DNA of 64,000 nucleotides from Sphagnum compactum. Taxonomy: Eukaryota; Bryophyta; Sphagnopsida; Sphagnales. The notes under the pieces were generated by a model, which saw only the letters and a list, made by a program, of their open reading frames with translations, did no database searches and had not been told where the DNA came from. The stretch lies in contig OZ234494.1 of assembly GCA_965153455.1 (NCBI GenBank), forward strand, positions 22,444,001-22,508,000, written 5' to 3'. Below are positions 24,786-35,874 of the stretch, in pieces. The position numbers and the translations under genes are program-made. Position 1 is the first letter of the stretch, and each line of letters starts with the position of its first letter.

Positions 24786-24948
24786 GGTTTAATTTCTAAG
24801 GTTAAGTTTTTTTGATTGGTTCATTTGAAATGGCATGCACGTTTTTTTATATGGAAATGTAAAACAAATCTTTTTCATGATATAGTTTCAAGATTTAAGT
24901 GGATTCAGGTTTAAGTGAACCTGAGTTTAAATGAAAGACTAACCTTCA

Positions 24949-25283
24949 ATTTGAAATAACAACCTTAACAACCTAACCTAAATTTTCTAAGTTGTAACTA
25001 GAAAATTTATTTCATATCCTTTATCTTCTTTTTTAATTTTGTAAATTATATAACTTAATAGATAAGTAATTAATTAATTACATAACTAATTAATATTTTA
25101 TAACCAACTAAATTATTTAATTGGTCATTATATATGTTTAATTAATAATTAATTAGTTATGTAGTTAATTAATTACTTATCTATTAAGTTATATAATTTA
25201 CAAAATTAATATCTAAATAATAATTTATAACTTGAAAGGAAGGTTTTGAAAGGAAGGTTGTTTAGGTTAGGGTGTTTGAAGTA
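24949..25283. repeat. Fold-back (MITE-like) element
   Basis: The central arms at about 25,035-25,094 and 25,148-25,207 are nearly perfect reverse complements (TTTTGTAAATTATATAACTT, then AATAGATAAGTAATTAA) around a loop of about 53 bp. Weaker complementarity extends outward: both ends begin near CTTCAA or TTGAAG and contain CCTAACCTAA or TTAGGTTAGG. The whole unit is therefore about 335 bp. No coding capacity. Class unknown. Confidence 0.85.
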
Positions 25284-25318
25284 ACCAAAAAGACCCTAAA
25301 TAGTTGCATCCATACCTC

Positions 25319-25518
25319 CTCATGTGTGGACTTCTAGCAATGTTTGCCAAATCCAACATAGTGTATCTCGTGCGTGGATTTCTAGCAATTCTTATCAAAG
25401 CCAACAAACAGTAAGTACCCTGTGATTAGACTTGTAGCAATGTTTGTCAAATCCAACCTAGTGTCCCTCGTGCTTGGATTTCTGGCAATGGTTGTTATCA
25501 AATCCAACATTGTGTACT
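25319..25518 (+). repeat. Tandem array with alternating 48- and 52-bp units
   Basis: Four units start at about 25,319, 25,367, 25,419 and 25,467. Units 1 and 3 resemble each other (TAGCAATGTTTG(C/T)CAAATCCAAC) and so do units 2 and 4 (CTCGTGC(G/T)TGGATTTCT(A/G)GCAA), so the higher-order period is 100 bp. The array is adjacent to the fold-back element. Confidence 0.85.
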
Positions 25519-27110
25519 AATTATTTTCCAATCCTTGCCAATAAACATGAAAATTGAGAGAGTTACAAGGTGCAAGATGATTCAGTGCAACTACTACCGA
25601 GGAAAATCATTTTAGTAGGCCACTCAAGAACCTCCATTAGGAAGTTTGTAATGTACATGGAAGTGTGGACCCAATTTTCAAACCCAATTGTCTCACCTAA
25701 ATTAGTTAGTTCTCAGGGGGAGTTTCAACCCCAGTTTTGGATTTGCATTACCTGCAGCTTGACGGCTGGCTGGCTTATATTCTTCATTTCAATCCAGGCT
25801 TCATTCAAAACAAGATCCTGCAAATATTCGGAACTGATACCCAGTTTCATCATGAAAGGGTACCTAATTTAGGTCACTTTTTATAAGGTCAAACTAAGGC
25901 CCAAAGACAGGGCGACTTTACTGGACACTCTGATTGTAGGCATAATAATTCCTGCCCAAAAAAAGAAGTCTAGAGAAGTCTAGGTTTGCCTAGGGTTGTT
26001 TGACTTGCAAAGTTACCCTCTGGGGACCACGTACTAGAAATTTTGTGTTGATATTTCATATGGTAGTTGCACCTCCATATCTTCAAAAAAATCTTCAAAT
26101 CATGTCCACAATATACAAGCTGCATGACAAAGCTTTCATCATTTCAAGCCTAAGACTGATGCACCAAATGTTTGTGGCTTTGATAACAAAAAAAAACTTC
26201 CCCAAAAAAAAAACTCTAGAATCACCTAGAGTTGAAACATGGTATTTTGGGTTCAATGCTCAATGTTATGAATTCATGTCAAGGGTAGGAAAACTCATTA
26301 CTTTTAAACCTCTTTGGACTTTTGATCATGTAGGTTTGGTGACACTCACTGAACTCATGATGGTGGTTTTTGTAATGGAGTTTGGCAGTAGCAACTGTGA
26401 AGAACTTCATGAGATGTTTTTACATATACATAGTTTAGAAACCAGTGTTGGGTGGTGATCAAAAGCAGCAACAGAGACCCACCACAGTTATCCGCTGTTC
26501 TTAAGGTTCATAACCATGGTTCTCAAACAATCAAATGGGCTGGAATAGGCAGAAATACAAACCAACCTGCAAAACCTCCTCTTTACATTGCAAAAAAGGC
26601 ATTGCTTTCACAACTTCAGCATGGGGAAAACAAAATCAACAACAATCAAACCATGAACTCTGTCACATATGCTCCTGTGAACTAACACAGCATTCAAGCA
26701 TCCATTTATATGTTTAAATGCACTGCAAGAGAATGTGGTTTTTCTAACACAAAAGGCCACAGCTCCTAACACATGTAGTGATGGTTGTGGAGACAACAAG
26801 GCAAGGAGCTCAATTCAGGATTGACACCATACAATGTTTGTTTTGATACCTGGTTTTGAGCTCAAAGGTTGAGATGGGTTCAAGTGAAAACATCTAGTTT
26901 TAGGTTCCTTCCACGTCAAAACTTTCAGGGTGTATCTGCTCCTTTGATCAAAAGAATTGACCAAAACTTTGTGTAGTCACTCTCTTGTCAGCTACTGTAC
27001 AGCTCAAGGGCACAGATGTTCTCATCAGGATTCTGCTCTAAAGAATATTGAATCACCAGTCCAAGGGTAATCTGTAACAACAAATTCTCAGAAGCCCCTC
27101 TGTCAGCAAA
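25519..27110. other. Spacer downstream of the COBL pseudogene
   Basis: Composition is less AT-rich than elsewhere. A 152-codon plus-strand ORF at 26,000-26,458 has no motif I recognise. The part just left of 27,111 would be the 3' UTR of the former COBL gene. Confidence 0.5.
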
Positions 27111-28704
27111 TCAATGAACAGCATTGCTAATATAAATTACAAAGATCAAAGCAATCCAAGAGAAGAAACATTGGTGAGTGCCACACTGAACGCCAAGCAA
27201 TACTTGTCTAGGATAGATGTTTGGGAGGGCACATTCTTCTCCATTAAACCAAACCTTACTCGGAAACCCATCTCCAAGTGGGATCTTGATCCCAGGAGCC
27301 AGAACCAATCCAACACTGATTGTAGCTTTCCTGAACTAAAATTCTGAACACCAATCAAATGATTCAGACCTGGCAAATCCTCCACCAAAATGGTGTTATT
27401 CATGTCTGGGATTGCTGTTGCATTGAACAAGTATGCCTGTTGGAAGCCTGGAAATGCCTTTTCAAGTTCAATTGCAGCAAACCAGTGTGGGAATGTTTGG
27501 TTAGACCAATCAAATATAGTCATACGGGCACCCCATCCATCAGTGTAATCTGAAATAATATGCCAGTTTATGCTCACCCCACAATAGTCCTGGCATGGTA
27601 GTGGATCTGGCAATGCCTCATGTTGAACACCTGCCCAGGCTAGGATTTGGTTCATTTGGTTCACAGGAGCCAGTGTTAGAGCTGAGTACAGGTGAAGGAG
27701 AGCAGTGCTAGTGGCACTGCATATGGGTTGGGGATTCTTTGGACACCCATATGCACATGTCGGGCATGGGACAATAGAGTCATTGTAAAATCCAGAGAAA
27801 GACACACGATGTTTTGGTGCCTGTGTCATAGTAATCAAATTTGCATGTCCAAAAACACCCAACAATGCACACAGTTTTGTCAGACAGACTATAAAATCAC
27901 AGTCAAAACATATCATATGGTCATCTCTTTAGATGCAACTATTATACATTCCAAAACAAGTACAACCCTAACATTAGATAATGATCTGGTTAGGATTTCA
28001 CTATTAGGTTGGTGAAATGTGACAGAACCCAAGATTCTGTGGTTGCAAAAGGAATCCGTGATCAGAACTCTGCATTTAACTTTGAAAACAACAGGATAAA
28101 GAACCCCACCTGCCAGGTCTTCAAAGCTGATGATGAATGCACAATGTCTGAAGGGTTGGGAAATATGGAAGGGATGCACACTTATGTAGCCCATCTCCAA
28201 TCCTCCAATTGGCAGGGGAGACCCAATGGATAGTGGCTGAAGTATTTGGCAGAAGTTTAGACATATTTCATTGTGAAAGCTGACTTCGATTGTGAGGGAT
28301 CAGTTATGGCAGGCAAGATGGTGCCATTGTGACAACAGTACTCAACATGCCTGAGACTGCTATTCAACTGGTTCAATGGTAAGTAAAGAATCACTGGGCT
28401 TGCACTGCAGCTTTGAACACTGTTGAGGTTTATACTACTGGGATACATCATCACTGCAGCCAGTCCCCTTAAGCATACCTCAACATCTGCTTGACATGAC
28501 ATTTCTAAGCAGCAGGTGTGCATTATACAATCTGCAAAAGATAAACCAAAGCCTCCATTTAGCTCAGCACAAGAAACCCATCAATGTCTGTGTTATCATA
28601 CATCCCTATGTGTTTCCAGCTTATTCAGCTACCTTCGACAAGACAACAAGAAGGTGATGAATCAGTGATGCATGTCACCATGTAGCAATTACTGTTGTAC
28701 AACT

Positions 28705-28779
28705 TTTCCTTGTTCCAGCAGACTAAACCCCTAAACCCTAAAACGGTCTCCCTAAACCCTTTCCTTGTTCCAGCAGACT
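28705..28779. repeat. Telomere-motif insert flanked by 20-bp direct duplication
   Basis: TTTCCTTGTTCCAGCAGACT occurs exactly at 28,705-28,724 and again at 28,760-28,779. The 35 bp between them (28,725-28,759) are CCCTAAA-type telomere repeat variants around a short CGGTCT interruption. It lies inside the COBL pseudogene. Confidence 0.95.
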
Positions 28780-29287
28780 GCATAACTCAAAGTGGTGAGT
28801 ATCAGTTTTCTCAGAGGCCACACAAACTTGTGAATGCTTTTGAGGTTGAGCTTGTCAAAACTCAACACCGGAAATTCTGACTCCTTGAATTTCCAGATTA
28901 CAATGATGGTATTTACAGTTTGTTTGAATCCAATGCTTGATGACATTGTTTTTTGTGGTAGGATTCAAAGCAACCCATATAAGAAAATGCAGAGAAGGAG
29001 ATACTGTGAGACATTGCAAGGTTTGATATAGCTTACATACTTCCCATATAACTAACAGCTTTGGATGCTGCAGTTATAGTAGCCATCATTGGTGATATTG
29101 ATGCTCATGGGCATTGGGAAATTTTGCACAGCTTCACCCCAAACTCAGTGGCCTGTTAATTGTTGCACAACTGCATGAATGAGATTCAAGTTGCCCTGCA
29201 CAGTTTCAATGGCATTCTTCAAAGTTGCAGTTAGAAAGCCCATGATCACCATCCCATTGCCATCTGGAGCAGGCAATGATGTTCCTG

Positions 29288-29300
29288 TACCCTAAACCCT
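29288..29300. repeat. Short telomere-like tract within COBL remnant
   Basis: GTACCCTAAACCC interrupts the COBL reading between a likely TIVLAD segment (right) and GTSLPAP (left). It adds bases that are not explained by the COBL protein. Confidence 0.6.
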
Positions 29301-30704
29301 GATCTGCCAAAACAATGGTGTCAGGCGCTGACACCAAAATCTGTCAGCATCACAGAACAAAGCTTTCAGAGAGGACTTCAAGAGCCAAGACTTTCAGATT
29401 CTTTCAGAACATGGATGTGAGTTTAGAGAATGCCCACATGTTTGAGAAAGCAAGAAGAAAGGAACAGTAGTAAGGAAGTCTAACTGAATGATGCACCTTA
29501 ATAAGTCTTCAAAACCAACTAAAGTCAAGTTGGGTTTTAAAGGTATTGCCTCAACAGGTCCAAGCTAATAATACAAGATCATAGACATGGTTCCAGTTGC
29601 AGATTCATGCTAATAGACAACCAGGGATAACTTTGGAGATCCCAATTTTGGTTCCAAATCTAGTTCAATGTGGTTTTTGGGACCACATTGGAAACCACTA
29701 GTTCCAACATAATTGTGGGTTGTGTGTGTCCTCCACCTGGTGCCTCTATAGTTGTTTACAAACCTCCATTTCAGTTTGAAATGAACAAGATAAAACATCC
29801 CAAAGTACGAGGGGTCCAAAAAAAACTAAAAATCCAACCTTTTGTGAACACGAATCCTTTCATTTGCAATTGAAATGCATCCTATAGTTGAACATGTCAA
29901 CTTGACACACAAACAATATCTCTCCCCTTACCAAATGATGTGAACTTTATTTCAAGCGATTTTCCTTTCAGAAAATAGTTTTAAAAAATTGTGGGTTCAA
30001 AGAGTTTTTGAGTTTTAACATTTATGGCCAAATAGATGATGGAAATGCTCGACTGTCAATAAGATTTTATTGCAAAACCTAATTACCCACAAGCAAACAC
30101 AAAACACATATCTGAATGGAAGGTTTTAAAAACCCTAATCACAAGTTTTAAGAACCGATCCTTTCGTTATAAGGTATCACAGAACGGTTATCAGCTGGGC
30201 AATGTTTGGCTAACTGACCATCTTTTGAACTGTATGGATGGTTGGTGATGGGTGTTTAAATACCCTAGATGATACGGGTCCAAGAAAATGATGAGTCCAA
30301 CAAAGTTGGGTTTGAAAAGATAGAGAGATGAAATGAAAGTTGGGATTGCTTGGGAAGAACTGAATCCAGAAAAGTTAGAAGAACTGAATTCAGAAAAGTT
30401 GTCTATTGAACGATGTATGGATATCATACCAAAGTGCTCAAGTAACAAACCCGCACGGGTATGCACATTCTGATTGGCCAAATCTTTCAGTAGCGGGGTT
30501 TGGTTTCATCTAGTGTTGTTCCACACCGACTGAGGGCAGTAATGTGCAGATCAGGATCAGAGAAGCAGAATCTGAGTAAACAAGAGCAGATTGTAGTAGC
30601 TAGCTTTCCCACACGAATAAAATAAAATGTTGTGCAACAACCCTCAACTAAAATACGATATGTTATGAATATCTGGGAAAACGTCTGTGACATTTATTGA
30701 ACAT
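29301..30704. other. Spacer between COBL remnants
   Basis: No gene recognised. It includes a 22-bp imperfect direct repeat, GAACTGAAT(C/T)CAGAAAAGTT, at about 30,359-30,401. The ORFs at 30,191-30,693 are motif-free. Confidence 0.5.
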
Positions 30705-30860
30705 ACATGTTGGAAGCCTGCAAAAGCTTTGTCCTGAATTCAAGTGCAGCAAAGAGTTGGTTACGGTATGTTGGGTTAGACCAGAGTCAGAGATGCACTC
30801 CAACATTGCTGAAATCTGAAGCAATAATAGTATATGCCATGATAACTAAATTCAACAACA
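30705..30860 (-). pseudogene. Second COBL fragment
   Basis: The nucleotide sequence from TGTTGGAAGCCTG onward aligns with 27,427-27,560 of the larger COBL remnant. The minus-strand translation reads TIIASDFSNVGVHL and then WSNPTYRNQLFAALEFRTK, corresponding to HIISDYTDGW...WSNQTFPHWFAAIELEK. A stop interrupts it. It is only about 50 codons long. It may be a relic of a tandem COBL duplication in which both copies died. Confidence 0.65.
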
Positions 30861-31239
30861 GACTGTGGTATAGAACCCAATATTCCAAACTGCAACAAAT
30901 CCTCTCACTCTCAGCCATGCAGAGAAAGAAAGTACAAAGCACCCTCTAGCCAAAAACAAAGTAGCAATTTCTCCCTCTGCAGACAATAAATAATAAACAC
31001 ATCAAAACAGAGCATAATAATAACAAGTTTGAGCGGAAAATTGAAGATGATGCCATGCAAGGTCCCAAAAAGAATTTTTTTTTTGGGTAAGGATCTGACA
31101 TAATCCCAGCAAACGCATCAAAGTTTTCTAGAGCATAATCAGCTATCTATTCAGAAGCCATTCAATTGCTATATCTTGCTGACCCCAACTTCAGCAAGAA
31201 CCAGACCGAGGGTCCAAATTGACTGAACCAATTATAGCT

Positions 31240-31266
31240 CAGGGTTTAGGGTTTAGGGTTTAGGGA
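31240..31266 (+). repeat. Interstitial telomere repeat (TTTAGGG)n
   Basis: More than three uninterrupted TTTAGGG units (AGGGTTTAGGGTTTAGGGTT...). The orientation is opposite to the tracts at 28.7 and 35.85 kb. Confidence 0.95.
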
Positions 31267-34200
31267 CCCATGTCCTAAACATCAAAGAGCACATGACACT
31301 AAACACCCCCTTTTGAAATTTGTGGGTGTCTCCAAGAGAGAGCATGATATTTATAAAGAAGGGCCCAAAAACTGACCCTAGATCAAGGGTGCTCGGAAAA
31401 TTTTGATGTCATAAAATTTGACATAAAACCATTCATGGATGGGTTATTTCCAAAATTTGTTCAGGTTAGGTATCTTTAACAAGGTAGCTAAAGCCAATGG
31501 TTTTCCATTCAATTATACCCAAAAAAAATGGTCATTGTAAAAAACCATGTGTTTCCAATTTGATTAAAATTGTGTTTTTGTTATAATGTTCATAAGTTCA
31601 CTCCCATGGGTACCAATAAGATGTTAAACTCATTAATCAAACTCATTTACAACTTGAGGTTGGAAGGCATCAACCCATGATGCTATAGGGTTAGGAACAT
31701 GATAAATGAAACACACATCAAAGTTTAATGGGTAGAAATCTTGTGAAACCCATAATAAATTGGGTATAAATTTTAATTGTTTGCAACACAACTAAGGAAA
31801 AAAGTCCATAAAGATTTTCCAAAGTCATCAATTTCCAAAAAAAATTGATAACAATTATTAATTTAAAAATATTTTCTAACTGATGTCGATAAAGATCCAC
31901 CAAAATTTAATTTTTTGCATAACAATTTAGGCCAAAATGCTTTTGGATATCTTGGTTGATACATAAAGCAAGACTTGTTCACCTAATACTAAAACATTAC
32001 TCACATCTCCTTTTCTTTTTTTTCCTCAAGCTTATAACTTTCACAAAAAAGCTAATTGACATTTACTAAAGACCGAAAGACCTAAATTGGAAATATTGCC
32101 TACTTAGTTGATAAATTTCAAAGCATCAATCAAGCTCATAGCCCTAGTTAAGAGAACTCATGTCCAACTTTGCAAATTGTTCTAGATTCAATTGAAGGTC
32201 ATCACATGCCAAATGCAACCAAACTGGAATTTTTATTTTTATTTTAATGTTTGTAGGTAAATGTTGGCATCACATTTGTGGCTTCATGTTGCTGATGTGA
32301 AATTTTCCATTTTATAATGGTCATTTATTGAGTTTTGAATTGGATAAATGAATATGTATGGTGGGAAGGAAAGGAAGGGTTTTTATTTTGGGGATTGTTC
32401 AAAGTTTTGATTTTTTTGGTTTTGGGCCAATGAACGTGCCTCACTAAAATTTTCGCAACTATCAACTAATTAATAGGAAACAAGGTTCAAACGTTCAAAC
32501 CAAGCCTATCCAAAAACATTACACAAGATTGTGGAATAATGTTTTCTTTTTCAAATTTGTAATGTTTGGGTTGTATGTGAGCATCTCAAGAGAGATTTAA
32601 CATTAAATCATGACTATTCTTTTAATGAAATTGATTGTTCAAAATGATTAAGATGATTAAAACTATTATTGAACATGAAAATACTAATTTATTAAAAAAT
32701 ACTAATACATTATTGTATAAAATAATTCAATAACAATATTAATTTTTCAAATTAAACTACAAACCAATCCAAAGTCACACTAGACCCATGATTCCATTGT
32801 TGATTTCTTTTCCTTTTTCAGGTTTGGTGAACCTATATTAGGTTATCATGATAATGTTATGGACACAATAGGTCAAAAATGAAGTTTGAACTCACCCTTG
32901 CAGCCCAAGGCCTTTACCATGCAACCACCATAGCATTTGATGATATAAATTGTTATCATAAAATATTATAAAGACACTTTTTTTTTAATATCATGTATTG
33001 TAACCTTACTATATAATTTCATAATGATTTTTTTTACATATGTACATCATCATTAATACCATATTTCAATTTAATTCATTTTTAGTTTGATAATTATATC
33101 AAAATATATATTGTCTTTTGATTTCAAAATGAAAATTTTATTACATTATTTTAAATATATATTTCGAATAATTTATTTAAATTTTCATTTCATGAAATTC
33201 TAAAATTTGAAGAATTCCAAATGTTAAAAAGTTACATTAGTTTTTATATTTCGATTTGGGAAATTTTCAATTCTAGTAATTTTAGTACATTTCTACTTTC
33301 AAAATCTCACATTGAATTAATTTCACTTCTGAAATTATATAATTAAAATTCATATGTCTTCAAAGATTTTAATTTTTCTTTTAATTTCAAATTTTTGAAA
33401 AAAATTAATTCGATATTCACATGTATTTTTTTTAAAAAGAAAATTATTGTATTTAATTTAATTTTTCATTTTCTCACATGTCATTTTGTTACATTTCAAA
33501 TTTTGTCCTTTCTTTTTGTTTTTATGTGAATATTTAAAACCAATAAATGAAAACATGAAATTTGTAATTTACTTCAATTTGTTTTGGTAACTCAATCCAT
33601 ATATATATATATATCCACAAAATCAAAAGTAACATTATAGTTATAATTAATCATATTTAGATTATTGATTTTAATAACATTAATTACATTAATAAAGTCA
33701 AACAAATCAACTAAGTGCCACATACATCACATGTTGAACATATTGTCCATTTTGACTAGGTAATTAGTTTTTAAAAATAAACATATTTAAATTTGATTTT
33801 AATATACAGAAACATAGTTAGTTATTTCAAACAAATGGACTTGATTGTACAATCATCATAATCATGATGTTATTAATGAAAAAATCATGTTTTTGTAATA
33901 GTGAAATATCAAAAGTAAGTAAATAGGAAACGTAAGTGTTTTTTAAAGTAAGGCATTTGGTGGTTTCTACATAAGTAAATATTAATGTTGGCAAGCTTTG
34001 AAAACTTAGGCAAGTTTAGGTCTAACTTATAGGTCAAATTTTAAGGTTTTTGAATTAAAAGTTTCAAGTTTTATTAGAACTAGTAAAAACTTAATTAGGA
34101 AATCACTATTTTCAAAAATTGAATTAGAACCTAAACTAAGGTTGTTGGTTCATTTCAACCAAATTCAAGTTCTTTGGGTAAATACATTCAACTTTATTGA

Positions 34201-34333
34201 AAAAATATGGATTTGGCCTTCCATTTTAGATGAGTTATTGCATTTGATTAGATGTACATAGTTAATATTACATAATTTTTATTTTGAATTATGTTCACTA
34301 GTTGAACAAAATTACACTGGCTTTAAATTATAG
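31267..34333. other. AT-rich spacer
   Basis: No gene recognised. A (TA)n tract lies near 33,599-33,615. On the minus strand at about 32,890-32,945 there is a possible tRNA-derived SINE head (see findings). Long stretches of 32.9-33.6 kb are almost pure A/T. Confidence 0.6.
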
Positions 34334-34989
34334 TAAACCCCTTTTATAATCACACCCTTGGTGACCACTTTTTTGGGGGCATTAATGAATTGTGATTTAA
34401 ACATGTATAATCACATTTTATACAAACCATTAAAAGTTTGTGACTATAGGCAAAAAACTTAGCAAAATAGTCTTTTTATGCTCAAATGAAGGTGCCAACA
34501 ATTGTTCAAATTTCTTATGTGACTTATTCTAAGCTCTAATATGCATTATTAGACTTTAAAAAGGTTGTAACCTTTGTCTATTTTAATGTGATGATTCACA
34601 TTGAGTTTGAATTTCTTGTTTATCTTGTCAACTAGAGTTTTTTAATTAAGATTTTTTGCTTTCTTGATAAGTTCACATATCTTTTGTTTGTTTACGATAG
34701 AAAGTTGTTGTCTCTTTCTTTTTTCTTCAATTGGATTCATTGTTGTTAGTTTGCACAACTCTAACACAAAGCAACATTAACATTGCCAAAAGCAATTACA
34801 ATTTATAAAATCCTAATATTTACTCTAAATTTCCTTCATTATAGTCACATTTACTAAAAAAGTTTTGCAAATATTTTTTGCTACTAACGAATGTGATAAT
34901 GACTCAAAAGAATGGTGTTTCTTACTTAAACAAATGGTTACCAAAAAATGTGGGGACACAAACAAGTATGTGATTATAAAATGGGTTTA
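34334..34989 (-). mobile_element. Pogo-like (Tc1/mariner) element with relic DNA-binding domain
   Basis: The ends are inverted repeats with one mismatch over 21 bp (TAAACCCCTTTTATAATCACA at left; the complement of TAAACCCATTTTATAATCACA at right), resembling pogo and Emigrant termini (CAGTAAA...). Inside, the minus strand from ATG at 34,738-34,740 reads MNPIEEKRKRQQLSIVNKQK, ICELIKKAKNLN, a stop, then KTLVDKINKKFKLNVN. This is the layout of the CENP-B/Pipsqueak-type helix-turn-helix at the N-terminus of pogo transposases. The DDE domain is absent, so this is a non-autonomous deletion derivative. Confidence 0.75.
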
Positions 34990-35850
34990 TTGCATTTGTG
35001 AAAAAATTAGAACCTAAAGTTTTAGAAACCCAAAAGACTTTTTCAAGTCCAGACTAAAGGTTTCATAAAAGAAAATTAAAAAAACTTTAAGACCACAAAT
35101 TCTTTCTGAAATTAAAAATTGAACAACATTGGTAGATATTAATGTTCCACCAAGTATTAATTATAGAACATATTAGGTGATATCAATATCAATTTTTAAA
35201 AAATAAAATCATACAAACCTGTTCTTTGTATGGGATTTATTTTTTAAAGTGATAGTAACTAGGTCTTGGTATTAGGGTCCAAGTTTGTTTTTTTCTTTGT
35301 TTGTGGTTGGTTTGTATACGTGAATTGTAGTTTTTGGCAAATAAGTAGGGGTTAAGTACCCTGTATCATATTCATGTATAAAAACATTTACATGCACAAC
35401 ACTTGTTTATACCAATGTTGTGTATTGAATTGACGTTTTTAAAAAACCATAAGTTATAATTCTTTGAAAAAATCAAACTCAAACAACCTCCGATCCTAGG
35501 TATTTCAAAAACCTTAAAGAGTTTTATGGTTTTCATGAAATAACTAATAAAAACCTAACAATTTTATGATTTTCTTTTCCAAAAAAATTGACACTTGTGA
35601 TTATATATCTTTGGAGAACCTACCAAAATATAATTCAATGTCAAAACCAAGACCAGAGGTTATCTTAAAGACAAAGGACCCAACCCATCCTGGTTAATAC
35701 ATAGGTAACCTCCATGGTTAGCTATGGGACAGTAATACAATGGAAAAAAAAGGTTCCCCTATCAAACATACCATCCATCCTGACCCATGGTGCTCTTGTC
35801 AATGCTGGTTCACTCTACCTCCAGCCTCCAAGTCTTTGTCTAAAACCATT

Positions 35851-35874
35851 CCTAAACCCTAAACCCTAAACCCT
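35851..35874 (+). repeat. Interstitial telomere repeat (CCCTAAA)n
   Basis: Just over three CCCTAAA units (CCTAAACCCTAAACCCTAAA then CCCT). Confidence 0.95.

Larger units (their letters stand above)
27111..29300 (-). pseudogene. COBRA-like (COBL7-type) gene, multiply frameshifted
   Basis: COBL proteins are GPI-anchored cell-surface glycoproteins that affect cellulose deposition. Read on the minus strand from the right: GTSLPAPDGNGMVIMGFLTA (about 29,225-29,285), LIHAVVQQLTG, then after frame changes TEFGVKLC and MPMSINITNDGYYNC (about 29,055-29,110). Next come SVQSCSASPVILYLPL and YCCHNGTILPAITDPSQSKS (28,268-28,430), KLLPNTSAT and PANWRIGDGL, then a shifted CIPSIFPNPSDIVHSSSALK followed by TWQ and a GT donor (about 28,094). 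After an intron come VSFSGFYNDSIVPCPTCAYG, ISDYTDGWGARMTIFDWSNQ, and finally a shifted GDGFPSKVWFNGEECALP with a hydrophobic GPI-signal-like tail ending at 27,111. The usual CCVS cysteine pair is missing (HRVSFS). At least four frame breaks lie outside introns. The two intact genes in this window argue against poor base quality as the cause. Confidence 0.85.

Noticed and set aside
25319-25518. Repeat-spacer array as a CRISPR
   Set aside because: Units are contiguous, diverged and in a plant nuclear context; no spacers of unrelated sequence.
26000-26458. 152-codon plus-strand ORF
   Set aside because: No motif, no splice context or codon bias evident. Length is plausible by chance in 64 kb. 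Kept only as a note in the spacer entry.
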